Shown: positions 10,341-20,492, counted from the stretch's first letter. The stretch: 27,423 bases of DNA from Ectocarpus siliculosus (GCA_000310025.1 FN649731.1:1334277-1361699), one strand, 5' to 3'. Numbers and translations are program-made. Notes: a model not told the origin generated them from the letters alone.

Positions 10341-12615
10341 GGAGTGAGACTGCTTCTGCCCGAGACGTTGTTGGCCGCGGGACACCCGGGAGGGGGGGGA
10401 AACAGGGAGCAAGGCGAAACGCTTCCAAGTTTCCCGATGACGTCATTGCAAAGGTACGTGCTGGAAGCTGCAAGCTTTCGCTTCGGCGGGTTCTACTGCC
10501 ACTACCGCTGCTGTCGATACGGGTTCTACGTTGGCAAGTGTCTGTCCTTCGTTTTGTTAAATCCGGGCTATGTGAGCTCACCAGGCGGGATCAGGCCATG
10601 CAGGGAGAGGAAGGGGAGGGAAGATTCCGATGCCTGTGCGCTTGATGGCGTTGGGGGTCTTGAGAGACCATATCTGCTTTGTTCTTGAGAGACAAAATGT
10701 GCTTTGTTGGTCACGTAGGTCTCAGCCAGACCCATCAAGGGCCGGCCAACCCCCCCCCCCCCCCCGGCTCCCCCTTCGATGTTTGCCATCGGGGATGGGT
10801 TTCCGTCGCTTGGCAACGACATTGTAAAACAAGCGCGCCCCCCCCGGTGTTTGCCATCGGGGTTGGGTTTTCGTCGCTTGGCAGCGATGTTGTAAAACAA
10901 GCCGATCACTTCGTGAGCTCGGCAACCAGGTTACCGCTTTTTTTTTGCCTTTGTTTTTTTTTTGCGGTACCCGTGAATGGTTGTCGAGTAGATTATGTTG
11001 TGCGGGGTCGAGAACCCTCACTCCGCGCAAAGGGGATAATCGCACGTTGTGTTAAATTGGTCAAGCACCCTCGAGGCAGTTACACAGCGCTTACAACTGT
11101 CTCTGGAAGTGAAAGCACCAGAAAACAAAGTAAGTCATACGCAGCTGTCATCCGTACGCAAGGAAGTAAGCACAAGATGCCGAACACCCTTAGCAGGATG
11201 CAGCTCACCCTTCATGCGACTCGCCAAATACCTCACGCCGCTTCGCGCTTGGTGATGTGAGAGCCTGGTCCGGTGAGAACCCGGCGTGCTCCGTCCCGGC
11301 TTTGTAGGGATGCGAGGTCAATGGTCTAACGACTACGGCATGCACGACTATGAGTACCCCCCCCCCCCCCTCCCCCCTCCTCCGTACGCCTATCCTCTCC
11401 TTGTCCCACCAATCGAACCGAAATCCCATCCTTGCTGGCGCGGACGGTGCGTTTTAATCGCTCGCGAAACAGATTCCCTGCCTGTCGGCTGACCTCAACG
11501 CTACTCTCGGTGAGTTCTAGGCCATCCAGCCCCGCTTTTTGTGTGTTGACGCTGCGGCCTCTGCAGGAGTTGAAAATTGGACCGCCTTCGCGCGATTAAC
11601 AAGTTTATGAGGAAATAGAACAAGAATAGAACAAGAATAGAACAGGGACGGGGGACGTAGACCCTGTTCCCTAACCCTAACCCTAAACCCAACTTCCCCG
11701 AATGTATGCCTTATCCAACGTGTTTTCATGATAAGAAAAAACCTGCAAAGGCTACTCTGTGAGAATTCGGTGTTGAAGTATTGTCGTGGGGGGTGGTGCA
11801 TGATGATGGTGCAGCAGTGCGCTGGGTTGTGGGACGAGTACTTCTTTCATGCGGCTTCGGACCTTGGCGGTAGGATTGGATGATGCTGATGGACGACACC
11901 ATTTTGTGCCGATTGATGGTGGCAACAACAACAAGTGATGCTGATCGTAGCGCCTCTCCCTCTTCCAAGGATCGCGTTCGTCAACCTCGGTGAGCCCAGT
12001 GAAGGAGTCCTTCCGGGAGTGTACTTTTGCTTTGTGTCGTGCTGGCTGTACAGGATCACACTGGTCTTTTTTTTTTTTTTTAAGTTTTGTTTTTTCGCAC
12101 TGCAGGACGTTACGTGAGCCTGCAGGAGGTGAAGGACGCCGTACGTTTACTCCGCCGAAGCGGGGCAGGGATGGACAGGCAGGCGCTTGTGGACGGCTGC
12201 TTGGTGCGTTAACGTTTGCGGTTGCGGTGTTGGCGATGGCAGCCATAATGTCATGGGCTATATTTATCGGCCTGCCGTCCTTGTGCATCTCAAGTTCGGT
12301 TGGCCCCTTTTCGAGACCTTTAAAGGACGCTAGAGGACCTGTATGCTGCAGATCCATCTTGAGCGATCATCGAACCAGACATGAAAAGCTTTACACGCCT
12401 CTTGTCGCCAACCTCCCCCTCCCACCCCCCCCCTAACTCGTCGTCCGAAAGGACGTCATGGGCCAGAGCGGAAACGGACCCTTTTTATCGCTTCCATCTA
12501 CCGATGGGTCCGGCACCGTTGCGATGGCACCCCCCAAGCATCGCCGTACGACCGCGGCCGACGGGGGCGGCGGCAGCGCGAGCCCAAGGCGTACTGAAGG
12601 CGGCGCACCATCACC

Positions 12616-12654
<39 letters not shown>

Positions 12655-15600
12655 CGCTTCATCGGCAGGAACGAGGGCGGCGGCGGCGGCGGCGGCGGCA
12701 GCGGCAGCAGCAGCTGCTGCCGCGGACAGCAGCAGCACGAAGACACCGACGGGCGACCGCCGCCCGCCCACAAGGAAGCGGGGAAGACCCAAAAGTACAG
12801 GGTCTGGTCGGCTCGAAGGCAGCGGCGGCGGCGGCGGCGGCGACGGCCGGCTTGGGCATGAGGAGTACGAGGGTGTCGCGGCCTCGAAAACGCCCCCGAT
12901 TTCGAAGAGAGAGTCCAAGCCGGCGGCGAAGGGTGGGTCGGACAGCAGCAGGAGACGGACGAGCGCAGGAGGCGGCGGCGGCGGCGGCGGCGGCGGTGCC
13001 GCTGCTGGCGTTGGCCCTCGTGGCTTGTCGAAGCGCGGCGCCCGGCAGCCCTGCGGCCTCATCCCCGAGAGCGTGATCGCGAAGGTGAACACGTGGGGAA
13101 AAAAACAGCTCAAGAACATTGTACCGTACCGTATCTTGCTTGCGTAAGATGCCACCCCCCCCTGAACCAACCGATTGTCGAAAAGCTCGATTGCTTTGCA
13201 GCACTACTAGCGGTGACGTTGCCGAGAATGCGAGGCGTTGGGACTGTTTCTCCCCTAGAACATTCCGAAATCGTGTCGTGTGTGGCACCCTCTTCGTCGT
13301 GAGTGTAGTCGAGCTACGAAAAAGTGGCCCGGGGGGTGTGGTACCATATGCAACCCGGGGTGATAGCGTGCGTTTGGCCACACGACCTGTGTACGGTGCG
13401 CGAAGCGAGCGCTGTGCCGCTTGCGACGGGTAATAAACACCCCGTGCTCGCCGAGACTGCTGCTTTGTGTCGCTGTAGGCATTTCAGTTTTAGTTACTTT
13501 TAATCCTGGCGGTTGACTGGGCAGAGGGACAAATAGGAAGGTTAGGGACAGGAGAACCGGAAAAATCGTTGTTGATTGCTGGTGCTTTTGGTTGGTGCTC
13601 AAGTTGACCCGCGTGATGCCCCCCCCCACCGTCTCGACCCTACGTTTGAATTTGCTGCGTGTCTCTGTCGTGCCAGGTGCCCCGACTGCTGATGGACTTG
13701 GAGAAGTTTGTTGGCTACCGCGTGTTCGCTGACGACGCTAAGGCCCGCTGCCGAGAGCTAGATCGCTGCGGTACGTACTTCGAACGCGTGTCTAAGAACC
13801 TCGATAGAATCGCGTTGATAACGATACCCCGCTAATGATAGATACCCCGCTGCATCATCGTTTGAGGGGAAATAAAGGGGGTACTGGACGGTGTTGATTT
13901 ATTTTCTTTCAACGTACCCTGTGTTGTTGTTTTTGTTGTTGCCGTCCATGGCAGGCGAGGGTTTGAACCAGCAGGAGCTGTGCGACGCCCTGGTTTCCCT
14001 GCTGCGGCTGCAAGCCCCAAGCAATGACGCCGGCAGCGGCGGCTCTGGCGCCGCATGTTACGGTAGCAGCGGCGGCAGCGAAGAGAAGGAGGGAGCCCAG
14101 CAGGGCGCGGGGGGGGAGCGGGAGCGGGAGGATTTGAAGCATTACGAGGAAGACAAGCAGGCGAGGCGATCCGTGTCCCCGCAACGTTTGCCGTCACGCT
14201 TGCTGCTGACGACGCCATCGTCTTCGGCTGTGTCGCTGCTCCCCTCGGGATCGGGGCGGTCGGTAGCGGCGAGCGGTGGCGGCCGCCGCGGGAAGGGTAA
14301 GAAGAAGAGCCAGAAGGAGTTTGGCGGGAGAGGGGAGGAGGAGGAGGAGGAGGAGGAGGAAGAGGAGGATGGGCGGGAGCAGGAGCAGGAGCAGGGGCAA
14401 GAGGAGGAGGAGGAGGAGGAGGAGGAGCAGGAGCAGGAGAAGGCGGAGGAGGAGGAGGAGGAGGGGGATAAGGAGCAGGAGCAGGAGGAGGGGGAGGAGG
14501 AATCACCAGATTTGGCTCAAGTGGGGTCCTCAGTTGGGTGTGCGGACGACAACACCGGCGGCGGCGGCGGTTGTGTACCCCCGATATCATCACCGTCACA
14601 GCCGCAACCGCCGCGACAGCGGCGCCAGCACCAACGGCAAGAGGCCAACGGTACAGCGCCCCTGAACGCCGGCGCAGCCAAGTCGAGGTCGTCGCGGGCG
14701 GGTAGCGTTGCCGGCGGCGGCAGCGTCTCGGGGGAAGGGCGGGGGGCGGAGACAAAGTCGGGCGCGGGGAAGAGAACAACGGGGCCGGCGGATGACGAGA
14801 ATGAAACGAACAAGCGGAGGAGAACAGGGGGCGCTGAGGATGGGAACCACAGGGTGTTGTTAAGGGGTGGTGCCGGTGCTAGTGCCGCTGGCGCTGCTGT
14901 GGGGAGCACCAACAGCCCTGCCCCGAGAAAAAGGCCCCGTCGATCGTCCGGTATCTTCCCCGAGAGCGTTATCTCGAAGGTGTGGTGGCTTCATTGGTGT
15001 CAACAGCTGCGTACTGCTGTCCGTGTCGGTCTGTGGAAGTGCTTTTTAGATCACCTTTAATTTTCTTTTGAGTTGAGTGCACCAAAGTTCTTCTCTCGCG
15101 CGCGCGCCGTCTCTCTCTCTTTTCTCTTCCTCTCTCTCTCCCTCGAGAGGGGGATTCGAACTGCTGCCCCCCGGCACTGCCTGTCTTTTATTTGTGTGTT
15201 GGGTCGTATTGGAAATAGTGATTGCTTTTCTCGACCCTATCCTTCTCGCCCGCCGCGCCTCCGAACATCAATGGCCCGCGCTTCTTGTTTTCGTTCCCCA
15301 CTTTTCGCTCCCGCATCGCGATGCCGTTAGAATTGTCACCCCTCTTCTTGTTCTCGCCCTCACCCTTGCGCACATCTCGCCTCCCCATCGTTTGCAAGCA
15401 TACCACGAACGCATTTTCTCTGCAGTTTTCTTAGAAGCTTACAAGTACTATGGGGAACTACGGCCCTAATCCCATGTCTGTAGCACTCCTCCTAAGGTGT
15501 CTTGTATGTTTTCGACCAAAGCCCCGTTGCCATCGTCGTTGTCGTCGTCGTCAGGTGCCGCGCCTGGCGCTGGACTTGTCTGCGAGGCTGGGATGCGGCG

Positions 15601-17787
15601 TGACCACCGAGCAGGCGAAGGCGGCCTGTCGGGAGCTGGACAGATGCGGTGAGGGCGGAATGTTTTTTTCTGTTGTTGTTGTTGTTGTTGTTGTTGTTGG
15701 TGTTGGTGTGTTGTTGGTGCTACTCTTGCTGATGCTACTTGTGTTGTTGCTCTTGGTTTGTTGCTCATTATTTGTCGTTGCTGCTGCTATTTGCCGCGGT
15801 GATTTTGAAGTTTCCGCTGCTCCTGCTCTTGCTGCTGCCGCTGCTGCTCTGCTGATGTTTGCTGCTGTCGACGTTCTTACTCCATTTCTGCACTTGTCTT
15901 GCAACAGGAGATCGCCTGACCTCAAAAGAGCTCGCGGACGCCTGCGTGGGCCATTTCCTGATCACACCCCCCGCGGCGCAACACACCGAGGACCAGGAAG
16001 GAGAGGGGCATGCGGCGCAATTACCGTTGCCGCCGTCATCACCGCCGGCGCCGACGCCACTACCGCCCGTCGTTGGTACCAGCCCGAGTCAAGCCGTCAA
16101 ACCCGCGGGAATTCCGGACAGCGTCGCCGCGAAGGTGGTCATTTTCTTAGACCTGGGTCATGGCCTCACTACTTTATGCTGCTGTGCCTGGTTGCTGTGC
16201 CCCCGCTGTATTGTTCTGTGCTGCTGTAGTAGTTGTTTTTCTTTCTTATTCCAGGAGTACCAACTACCTTCGGAGCCGCTAAGCGAAACACTTGTTGACC
16301 GCGTTGGCATTCACGGCGCCACCTGACCGACACCCACAAAATCGACTTGTTCGTGTTTTTCGGCGCCGACAACAGACACGCTCGTTCAGTACTCAAGTAC
16401 CCTTGCCCTTTGGCCTGTTTTCGGGGCTTGTCATTTCTTCGCACGTGCTGAGCGCGTGTAGCGAATGATGAGACGCACACGGCGGGCGCACTCCCGGAGC
16501 TAGGAAATATGTGCTTGTGCTATTTCCCTCCCCCCCGGCCAGGCGTCCCGCCGCTCCCCCCGCGGCATCGGTGTTTGTTTCCTGCCTACGTAGCTGTTGC
16601 CCCGCCGCCTGGTGCATAGCAGCGTTTTGAGAGAGGAGGTCTACGGAGCCACCTGCCTGTTCATAGCCTCAAGTTTTCCGAGATCTTTTTGTACTGATGT
16701 ACGATGTTGATGTGTGTTTGTTTTTGGCTGCGTCGCCTCCAGTATCAACGAGAGACTCCCCGCCCCGCCCCCGCCCCCCCTTTCTTTTGGGTTGTGTCCC
16801 TTGGTTGGTTCCCAAGTAGTGGAGCAACACGAACAAGCGGCCTACGTTGGTATGGTGGTGGCTCTCACGCGAGGAACGCGTGCGAGGAGAACGAAGTGCG
16901 CTTGCCTGTTTCGACCCGGCAGTCTAGATCGAGGATGCGTGTGGGCGTGGGGTCGAGTTTGCTTTTTCCCCAAGCCACAGCAACCATGACCCGACCCGCG
17001 CCTCTTGCCGACGACATCTATCTGTCCCTCCAGGTGAATCGCTTGGCGCTAGATCTGGAGACCTTCATGGGGCGCCCGGTGTCGTTGGAGGAGGCCGAGG
17101 CTGGCGTGCGAAAGCTGGAAAATTGCGGTACGTACGCTGTTGTTAATTGTTATTGTGGTTGTTGTTGATCTCCAAAAACTCTCCGGTAGAGTACTCCCTG
17201 TTCCGTACAGTTGCACCACAAGAGGTTTTGGTAGTCCGGACACGTCGAGACACCGCCAGTGGAGCAACAATTTTTTGCCGCACCTCGATGCCGCTTTGGT
17301 TCCAGCTACCACTACAGTAAGTAGGACGAGCATTGCGTTGTGTCGTGTTGGCATGCCGGCCGTCTCTTTTCCTCACCAACTTCTTCCCTGTCTACGTTTC
17401 TTCACACGGCTTGTTTTGGGCAGGCGAGAGCTTGACGCAGCAGGAGCTCTGCGACGCGTGCGTGTGCCACCTTGTCTGTGGCGATGGCGGCGGCGGTGGC
17501 GGCGGCGGTGGAGCAAGCGGGGTCACCGAGGCCGACGGCGTCCGCCGTCGGCCATCGTCTCCCGAGGGGCCGCGAATAGACTGGCGCTCTCACATCCCCA
17601 CGCCGGCCGAACTGGTCCCTCAAGGGGGCCTTTCCGACATCTTCCGGTCAAGCCTTGACGGAAGCCGTGGCGTGGGGGCCGGCGGCGAGCCCGGCAGCGG
17701 GGGGGAGCAAGGGTGCTCGCCCCGTGGGGTCACCGGGGTTCAGCCCGGAGTCGGGCATGGCACCACCACGCCGTCTTGTTCGTCTTT

Positions 17788-17823
<36 letters not shown>

Positions 17824-18811
17824 GTCTTCAGGCATAACGAGCAAAGGCGGCGGCACCAAGAACAGAGCGGACGCCGCAAGCGCCGCGGCTACCGCATGGG
17901 CAGCGCGGGCGGTAAATCGAGGGTCAAGAAGACCCCCGAACAAAGACAAGCGCGCCGAACATGACGACGGCGGGAGAAGAATCAGCGGCGGCAGCGGTAG
18001 CGGTAGCGGTAGCCGCAAGAAGCAACGGTGCAACAAGGTCGACGGCACAACGCCGCTCTCCTCAGGCCGCCTCAACTGCGATGTCGGCGAGTTCGTCGTG
18101 TTTCCCACGCCCCGCACCTCTCCGGTCCCGTTCCTCCTGGGCAAGGTCCTGCGGAAGAGGGCGCTCGCAAGCGGTAAGGCCGGCGTCCCGTCGAGGACCG
18201 AGGTCACCGTCCATTGGTACACGCCCAAGACAAGGCCACCGCCGCCGCCGCCGCCTCCTGTTGCCCGGGGCAACGGCGACGACGCCGGGACGCGGGCGCG
18301 GGCGTTGGAAGCGGAGGCGGTGGTGAGGTACACTTTGGGAGGCTGGTCCGGGGACTTCGTGCCCGCGGGGGGCGGCGGCGGCGGCAGCGGGGCCACCAGG
18401 AGGCTGAAGAGCGACACCGGGGAGGAGGACCTGGCGTCGGCGATGGTGGTGTTCCCGGGGCTGTTGCGGTCCAACGACGCCATACCCGCGGGCGTGCGGG
18501 ACGCCGTGATCTCGGCGGTGTTGGCGGCAACGGCGGCGGAGGATGCCAAGGAGAGCGGGAGGAAGCAGCCAGTGGGAGGGGTCGGGCACGGCGAGAATAA
18601 GGGGCGGGAGGGGGACACCAGCGGTAAGGAGACGGGGCAGAGCGCGAGGCCAGACGGGCCGGGCAGTCGACAGAAACGAGCGGGTCGGAAGGGCGCCGGG
18701 GGGGCGGTGTTGGACGGAGACGGCACTTCCGCCGTGGCGGCTGCCGTACCGGCCGCAGTCGCGGAAGAGGAGGGCTGGGAGACGGACGATTCGGCCGACG
18801 ACTTCGAGTGA
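7430..18811 (+). CDS. 2051-residue protein with five 53-residue repeats, AT-hook and C-terminal globular domain; family unknown
   Basis: Coding exons: 7430-8371, 8619-8753, 9065-10453, 11473-11509, 12106-12203, 12452-13084, 13677-13770, 13955-14979, 15555-15648, 15908-16134, 17034-17127, 17424-18811. All junctions are GT-AG and phases fit throughout. The 53-residue repeats fall at residues 307-359, 815-867, 1071-1123, 1444-1496 and 1551-1603 and align without gaps. Each opens with [FI]P[DE]xV[IA][AS]K, continues VPRLxxDL, then an EAKA-type helix, and ends near LDRCGEGL and QELCDACV. Linkers are long poly-Ala, Ser, Gly, Pro, Glu or Gln. An AT-hook (RKRGRPKS) is at 975-982, with further basic clusters such as RKRPRRSS. 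A globular C-terminal region, about 1807-1960, has VGEFVVFP, LLGKVL, VTVHWYTPK and LGGWSGDFVP. The AT-hook implies a nuclear, DNA- or chromatin-bound protein; this is inference. Repeat spacing loosely recalls the DEK C-terminal fold, which is unproven. An extra 5' exon cannot be excluded. Confidence 0.85.
8348..8753 (+). other. 53-residue repeat unit 1 (two exon pieces)
   Basis: The unit is encoded by 8348-8371 (FPDGVIAK) and 8619-8753 (VPRLVADL ... EACL), with a phase-0 intron after the Lys. Unlike units 3-5 it has no second intron, and Leu replaces the Cys of LDRC. Confidence 0.85.
8572..8609 (+). repeat. (CCCG)n tract abutting a splice acceptor
   Basis: CCCG tetranucleotides fill the end of the intron and stop nine bases before the acceptor CAG at 8616-8618 that opens exon 2. 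The tract replaces a normal T-rich polypyrimidine stretch. Confidence 0.9.
8754..9064 (+). other. Intron 2 of the repeat-protein gene
   Basis: Donor GTAAGC at 8754 and acceptor TACAG ending at 9064. It has a T- and C-rich 3' half. Nothing else was recognised. Confidence 0.75.
10454..11472 (+). other. Intron 3 of the repeat-protein gene
   Basis: Donor GTACGT at 10454 and acceptor AACAG ending at 11472. It contains a C-run (about 10750-10765), a duplicated 55-bp segment (10780-10902) and a second C-run (about 11357-11370). No coding conservation was seen. Confidence 0.75.
10780..10902. repeat. Two tandem copies of a 55-bp segment
   Basis: Copies at 10780-10834 and 10848-10902 both read TGTTTGCCATCGGGG... 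and end in TTGTAAAACAAGC, with a few differences and a 13-bp GC-rich spacer (period 68 bp). Confidence 0.9.
11510..12105 (+). other. Intron 4 of the repeat-protein gene, splitting repeat 2
   Basis: Donor GTGAGT at 11510 follows a split Gly codon (phase 1), and acceptor TGCAG ends at 12105 after a long T-run. It contains a tandem AATAGAACAAG array (about 11613-11643) and a telomere-like tract at 11669-11690. Confidence 0.8.
11669..11690. repeat. Short interstitial telomere-like tract
   Basis: CCCTAACCCTAACCCTAAACCC gives about three and a half units of TTAGGG/TTTAGGG type. A shorter two-unit copy lies at 23105-23116. Confidence 0.85.
12773..12796 (+). other. AT-hook motif in the repeat protein
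   Basis: The codons read RKRGRPKS (residues 975-982), the Gly-Arg-Pro core with flanking basic residues typical of AT-hooks that bind the minor groove of AT-rich DNA. It sits in a disordered Ala/Ser-rich linker between repeats 2 and 3. Confidence 0.75.
13061..13995 (+). other. 53-residue repeat unit 3 (three exon pieces)
   Basis: Pieces are 13061-13084 (IPESVIAK), 13677-13770 (VPRLLMDL ... ELDRC plus one base) and 13955-13995 (GEGLNQQELCDALV). There is a phase-0 intron after Lys and a phase-1 intron before the Gly, exactly as in units 4 and 5. Confidence 0.88.
13085..13676 (+). other. Intron 6 of the repeat-protein gene
   Basis: Donor GTGAAC at 13085 and acceptor CCAG ending at 13676. The donor has a non-consensus +4 to +6 but matches the position of the other repeat introns. 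No further feature was recognised. Confidence 0.75.
14980..15554 (+). other. Intron 8 of the repeat-protein gene
   Basis: Donor GTGTGG at 14980 is weak but is the only one in the position shared by all repeats. The acceptor TCAG ends at 15554. The intron is CT-rich (TCTCTC near 15110-15140). No other feature was seen. Confidence 0.7.
15671..15699. repeat. (TGT)n microsatellite in intron 9
   Basis: About nine TGT triplets just downstream of the donor GTGAGG at 15649, in the short intron that splits repeat 4. Confidence 0.9.
16111..17464 (+). other. 53-residue repeat unit 5 (three exon pieces)
   Basis: Pieces are 16111-16134 (IPDSVAAK), 17034-17127 (VNRLALDL ... KLENC plus one base) and 17424-17464 (GESLTQQELCDACV). 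It lies only 54 residues after unit 4 and has the same intron phases as units 3 and 4. Confidence 0.88.
16135..17033 (+). other. Intron 10 of the repeat-protein gene
   Basis: Donor GTGGTC at 16135, another weak donor in the conserved repeat position; acceptor CCAG ends at 17033. This 899-bp intron shows no recognised coding or mobile sequence. Confidence 0.7.
17790..17823 (+). repeat. (CAG)n tract coding poly-Gln in the last exon
   Basis: Eleven CAG codons after CSSLQ in the repeat protein's last exon give a pure poly-Gln run in a disordered linker. Confidence 0.9.
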
Positions 18812-19052
18812 CCGACCGTTCGACAAGAAAACCAGCTACGTAGCAGTTCGTCCTCTGTGGCACAGCTGCTACTTTTGTACGAAGAAATGCGATGAAGAAC
18901 AGAGCGGGGGAACGCTCCTTCGAGGAGATAAACGTAGAAGCAAATTAAAAAGTGGGTGTAGCTTTGTGCACCCGTGCAGGCGGCGGTGGGGTAGAGTCCG
19001 ACAGCAGGTACTCTATTTCTGTTTTTGCTCGTGTGTTTTCCTTAAATTAGCA

Positions 19053-19211
19053 TCGACCGCGCTAGCTGGATGGCCACTATGAAGACGTCACTATCGTAGT
19101 GGGACAATACCTGTACGGACGCTTTCCAACCGGCGGGCTCTCCAAGCAGGGGGTTCGCGGAGGGTAATTTCGATGCGCGTGTGTAGAGCGTCGACCGCGC
19201 TAGCCTGGATG
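19053..19211. repeat. Direct repeat TCGACCGCGCTAGC(C)TGGATG
   Basis: Two near-identical copies, at 19053-19072 and 19191-19211, are about 140 bp apart in the intergenic region. They differ by one inserted C. Function unknown. Confidence 0.8.
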
Positions 19212-19627
19212 AGCAACAAAATGCGTCAGTCCTACAAAATGGCGAGATAAGAAACGCTACCACGATATCTGGGCATGTCTTTCTTGTGATTTTTTTTTGT
19301 TCAAGTATCGACCTGGTCAAAACCGGCTGATTCAGCAGTGAGAGACGCGAGTTTGAAGATCGAATTCGCTTTTCTAATGTGCACGTGTTTGTTTCAGCGA
19401 TTTACGTCGCCACAAACCGGTGGGTCTGTGTGTGTGTGTGTGTGTGTGTTTTGTCTTGCATGCAGGCGTTGGATTTAATGTTTGTCAAGTACAGCGGCGT
19501 GCCCCCCGCGTGTTAAAGCAGCGTGTCACGCACGAGAGCGTCAAATTGAGGGAAGGGAAGGGAGGGGAACTAACTCGGGCTGCTATTGTGGAGATTTCAG
19601 ATCATGTCTTGTGGACCCCAACATCCC

Positions 19628-19633
19628 AATAAA
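19628..19633 (+). terminator. Possible polyadenylation signal AATAAA
   Basis: A canonical hexamer on plus, about 820 bp after the stop of the repeat-protein gene. Brown algal poly(A) signals are poorly constrained, so this is only a candidate. Confidence 0.25.
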
Positions 19634-20492
19634 CATTTTGTTCGGTTTTATACAGTAAACGTTTTGTTGGTCCCTGCGGAATAATGCTTTCAACAGGTTT
19701 CGGGTTATTTCCGGTAGTTGTTTTGGTTTTGGGGGCAGGTTTCGTGGGGAAGGGGGGGGGGGGGGGGGGTTCGAAGAAAAGGAGGGGGGTCGTGGACTGG
19801 ACTATCTAAGGTGTTTTACACCTCTCCACCACAAAATAGTGCATCACTCCCTGCATGTGACCTCGTGGAGGAGTTGAATATGCTTTGAGGGGGCACCTGT
19901 TTCTGCAGTACATCATGCGTTGGCATGCGAACTCTGTGGTAGCATAACTATTCAGTCCATGCGTAGTGAAAAGCTACTTGCTGCTGAAGCTAGTCCTTGC
20001 GTTGGTTCGTTTGAAGGAGGAACTCCACCGCGACCGGCTTCGAGAAGCGGCGCGATACACAAAACCTACGACCCCCACCACGTTTCAAGCTCAAGGGGAG
20101 AGGGCCAAAGGTAGTCGTCGAAGTTCACAGCAGTCGGTGGTAGATAGAGCACGGCACAACACCCTCAAAGAGCTTTTTCCTCGGCCCGATGTAAACGCTT
20201 TCGCACCCGATTCATCCGGTCCGGAAGACCCTAATTGTGAGTACAACCACGCCAAATTCGGCCCCCTCAACAACACCAGGACCCACCACACCACACCACA
20301 CCGGCAAGAATATGCCGAAAATGGATTCGGCCGGGTGGTGGTATTCCCTCAAACCGGTGCGCACGTCAATGCACACAACGAGATCAACGTTGGCTCCGCA
20401 TCTCCGGCATAAAAAAGCTTCTATAAAAAGGTTTTCTAAAGAAGTAGCATCTGTTGGGGGACGCGACACGCGGTCGCCAGCAACCTCTGCTA

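Larger units (their letters stand above)
10430..12203 (+). other. 53-residue repeat unit 2 (three exon pieces)
   Basis: The unit is encoded by 10430-10453 (FPDDVIAK), 11473-11509 (IPCLSADLNATL plus one base) and 12106-12203 (RYVSLQEVKDAV ... GCL). It is the most diverged copy, with LRRSGAGM in place of LDRCGEGL. It alone has an intron at the central Gly. The 37-nt exon is supported by the match to unit 1 (VPRLVADLHDALG). Confidence 0.85.
14956..15948 (+). other. 53-residue repeat unit 4 (three exon pieces)
   Basis: Pieces are 14956-14979 (FPESVISK), 15555-15648 (VPRLALDL ... ELDRC plus one base) and 15908-15948 (GDRLTSKELADACV). The intron positions and phases are identical to units 3 and 5. 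Confidence 0.88.
18812..20492. other. Convergent intergenic region
   Basis: This region lies between the 3' ends of the repeat-protein gene (plus) and the EH-domain gene (minus), so it should hold both 3' UTRs and terminators. I see a (TG)n run (19426-19449), a G-run (about 19750-19769), a duplicated 20-bp element (19053-19072 and 19191-19211) and one AATAAA (19628-19633). A stop-free frame at 19966-20412 has no ATG and no recognisable domain. Confidence 0.6.

Noticed and set aside
9013-10581. 522-codon minus-strand frame opposite the repeat-protein linker
   Set aside because: The plus strand has matching splice sites and the FPDDVIAK motif that continues into repeat 2. The minus frame is low-complexity shadow.
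13832-14779. 315-codon minus-strand Pro-rich frame
   Set aside because: It is the antisense of the Glu-rich linker exon 13955-14979, which is supported by repeats 3 and 4 at its two ends.
17740-18863. Several minus-strand frames of 219-328 codons
   Set aside because: They are antisense to the last exon of the repeat protein, with Pro/Arg/Ser-rich composition and no domain or splice support.
19966-20412. 148-codon plus-strand frame in the convergent intergenic region
   Set aside because: It has no ATG (it opens at GTG), no recognised domain and no matching splice acceptor to an upstream exon. It could be a decayed gene fragment but cannot be supported.
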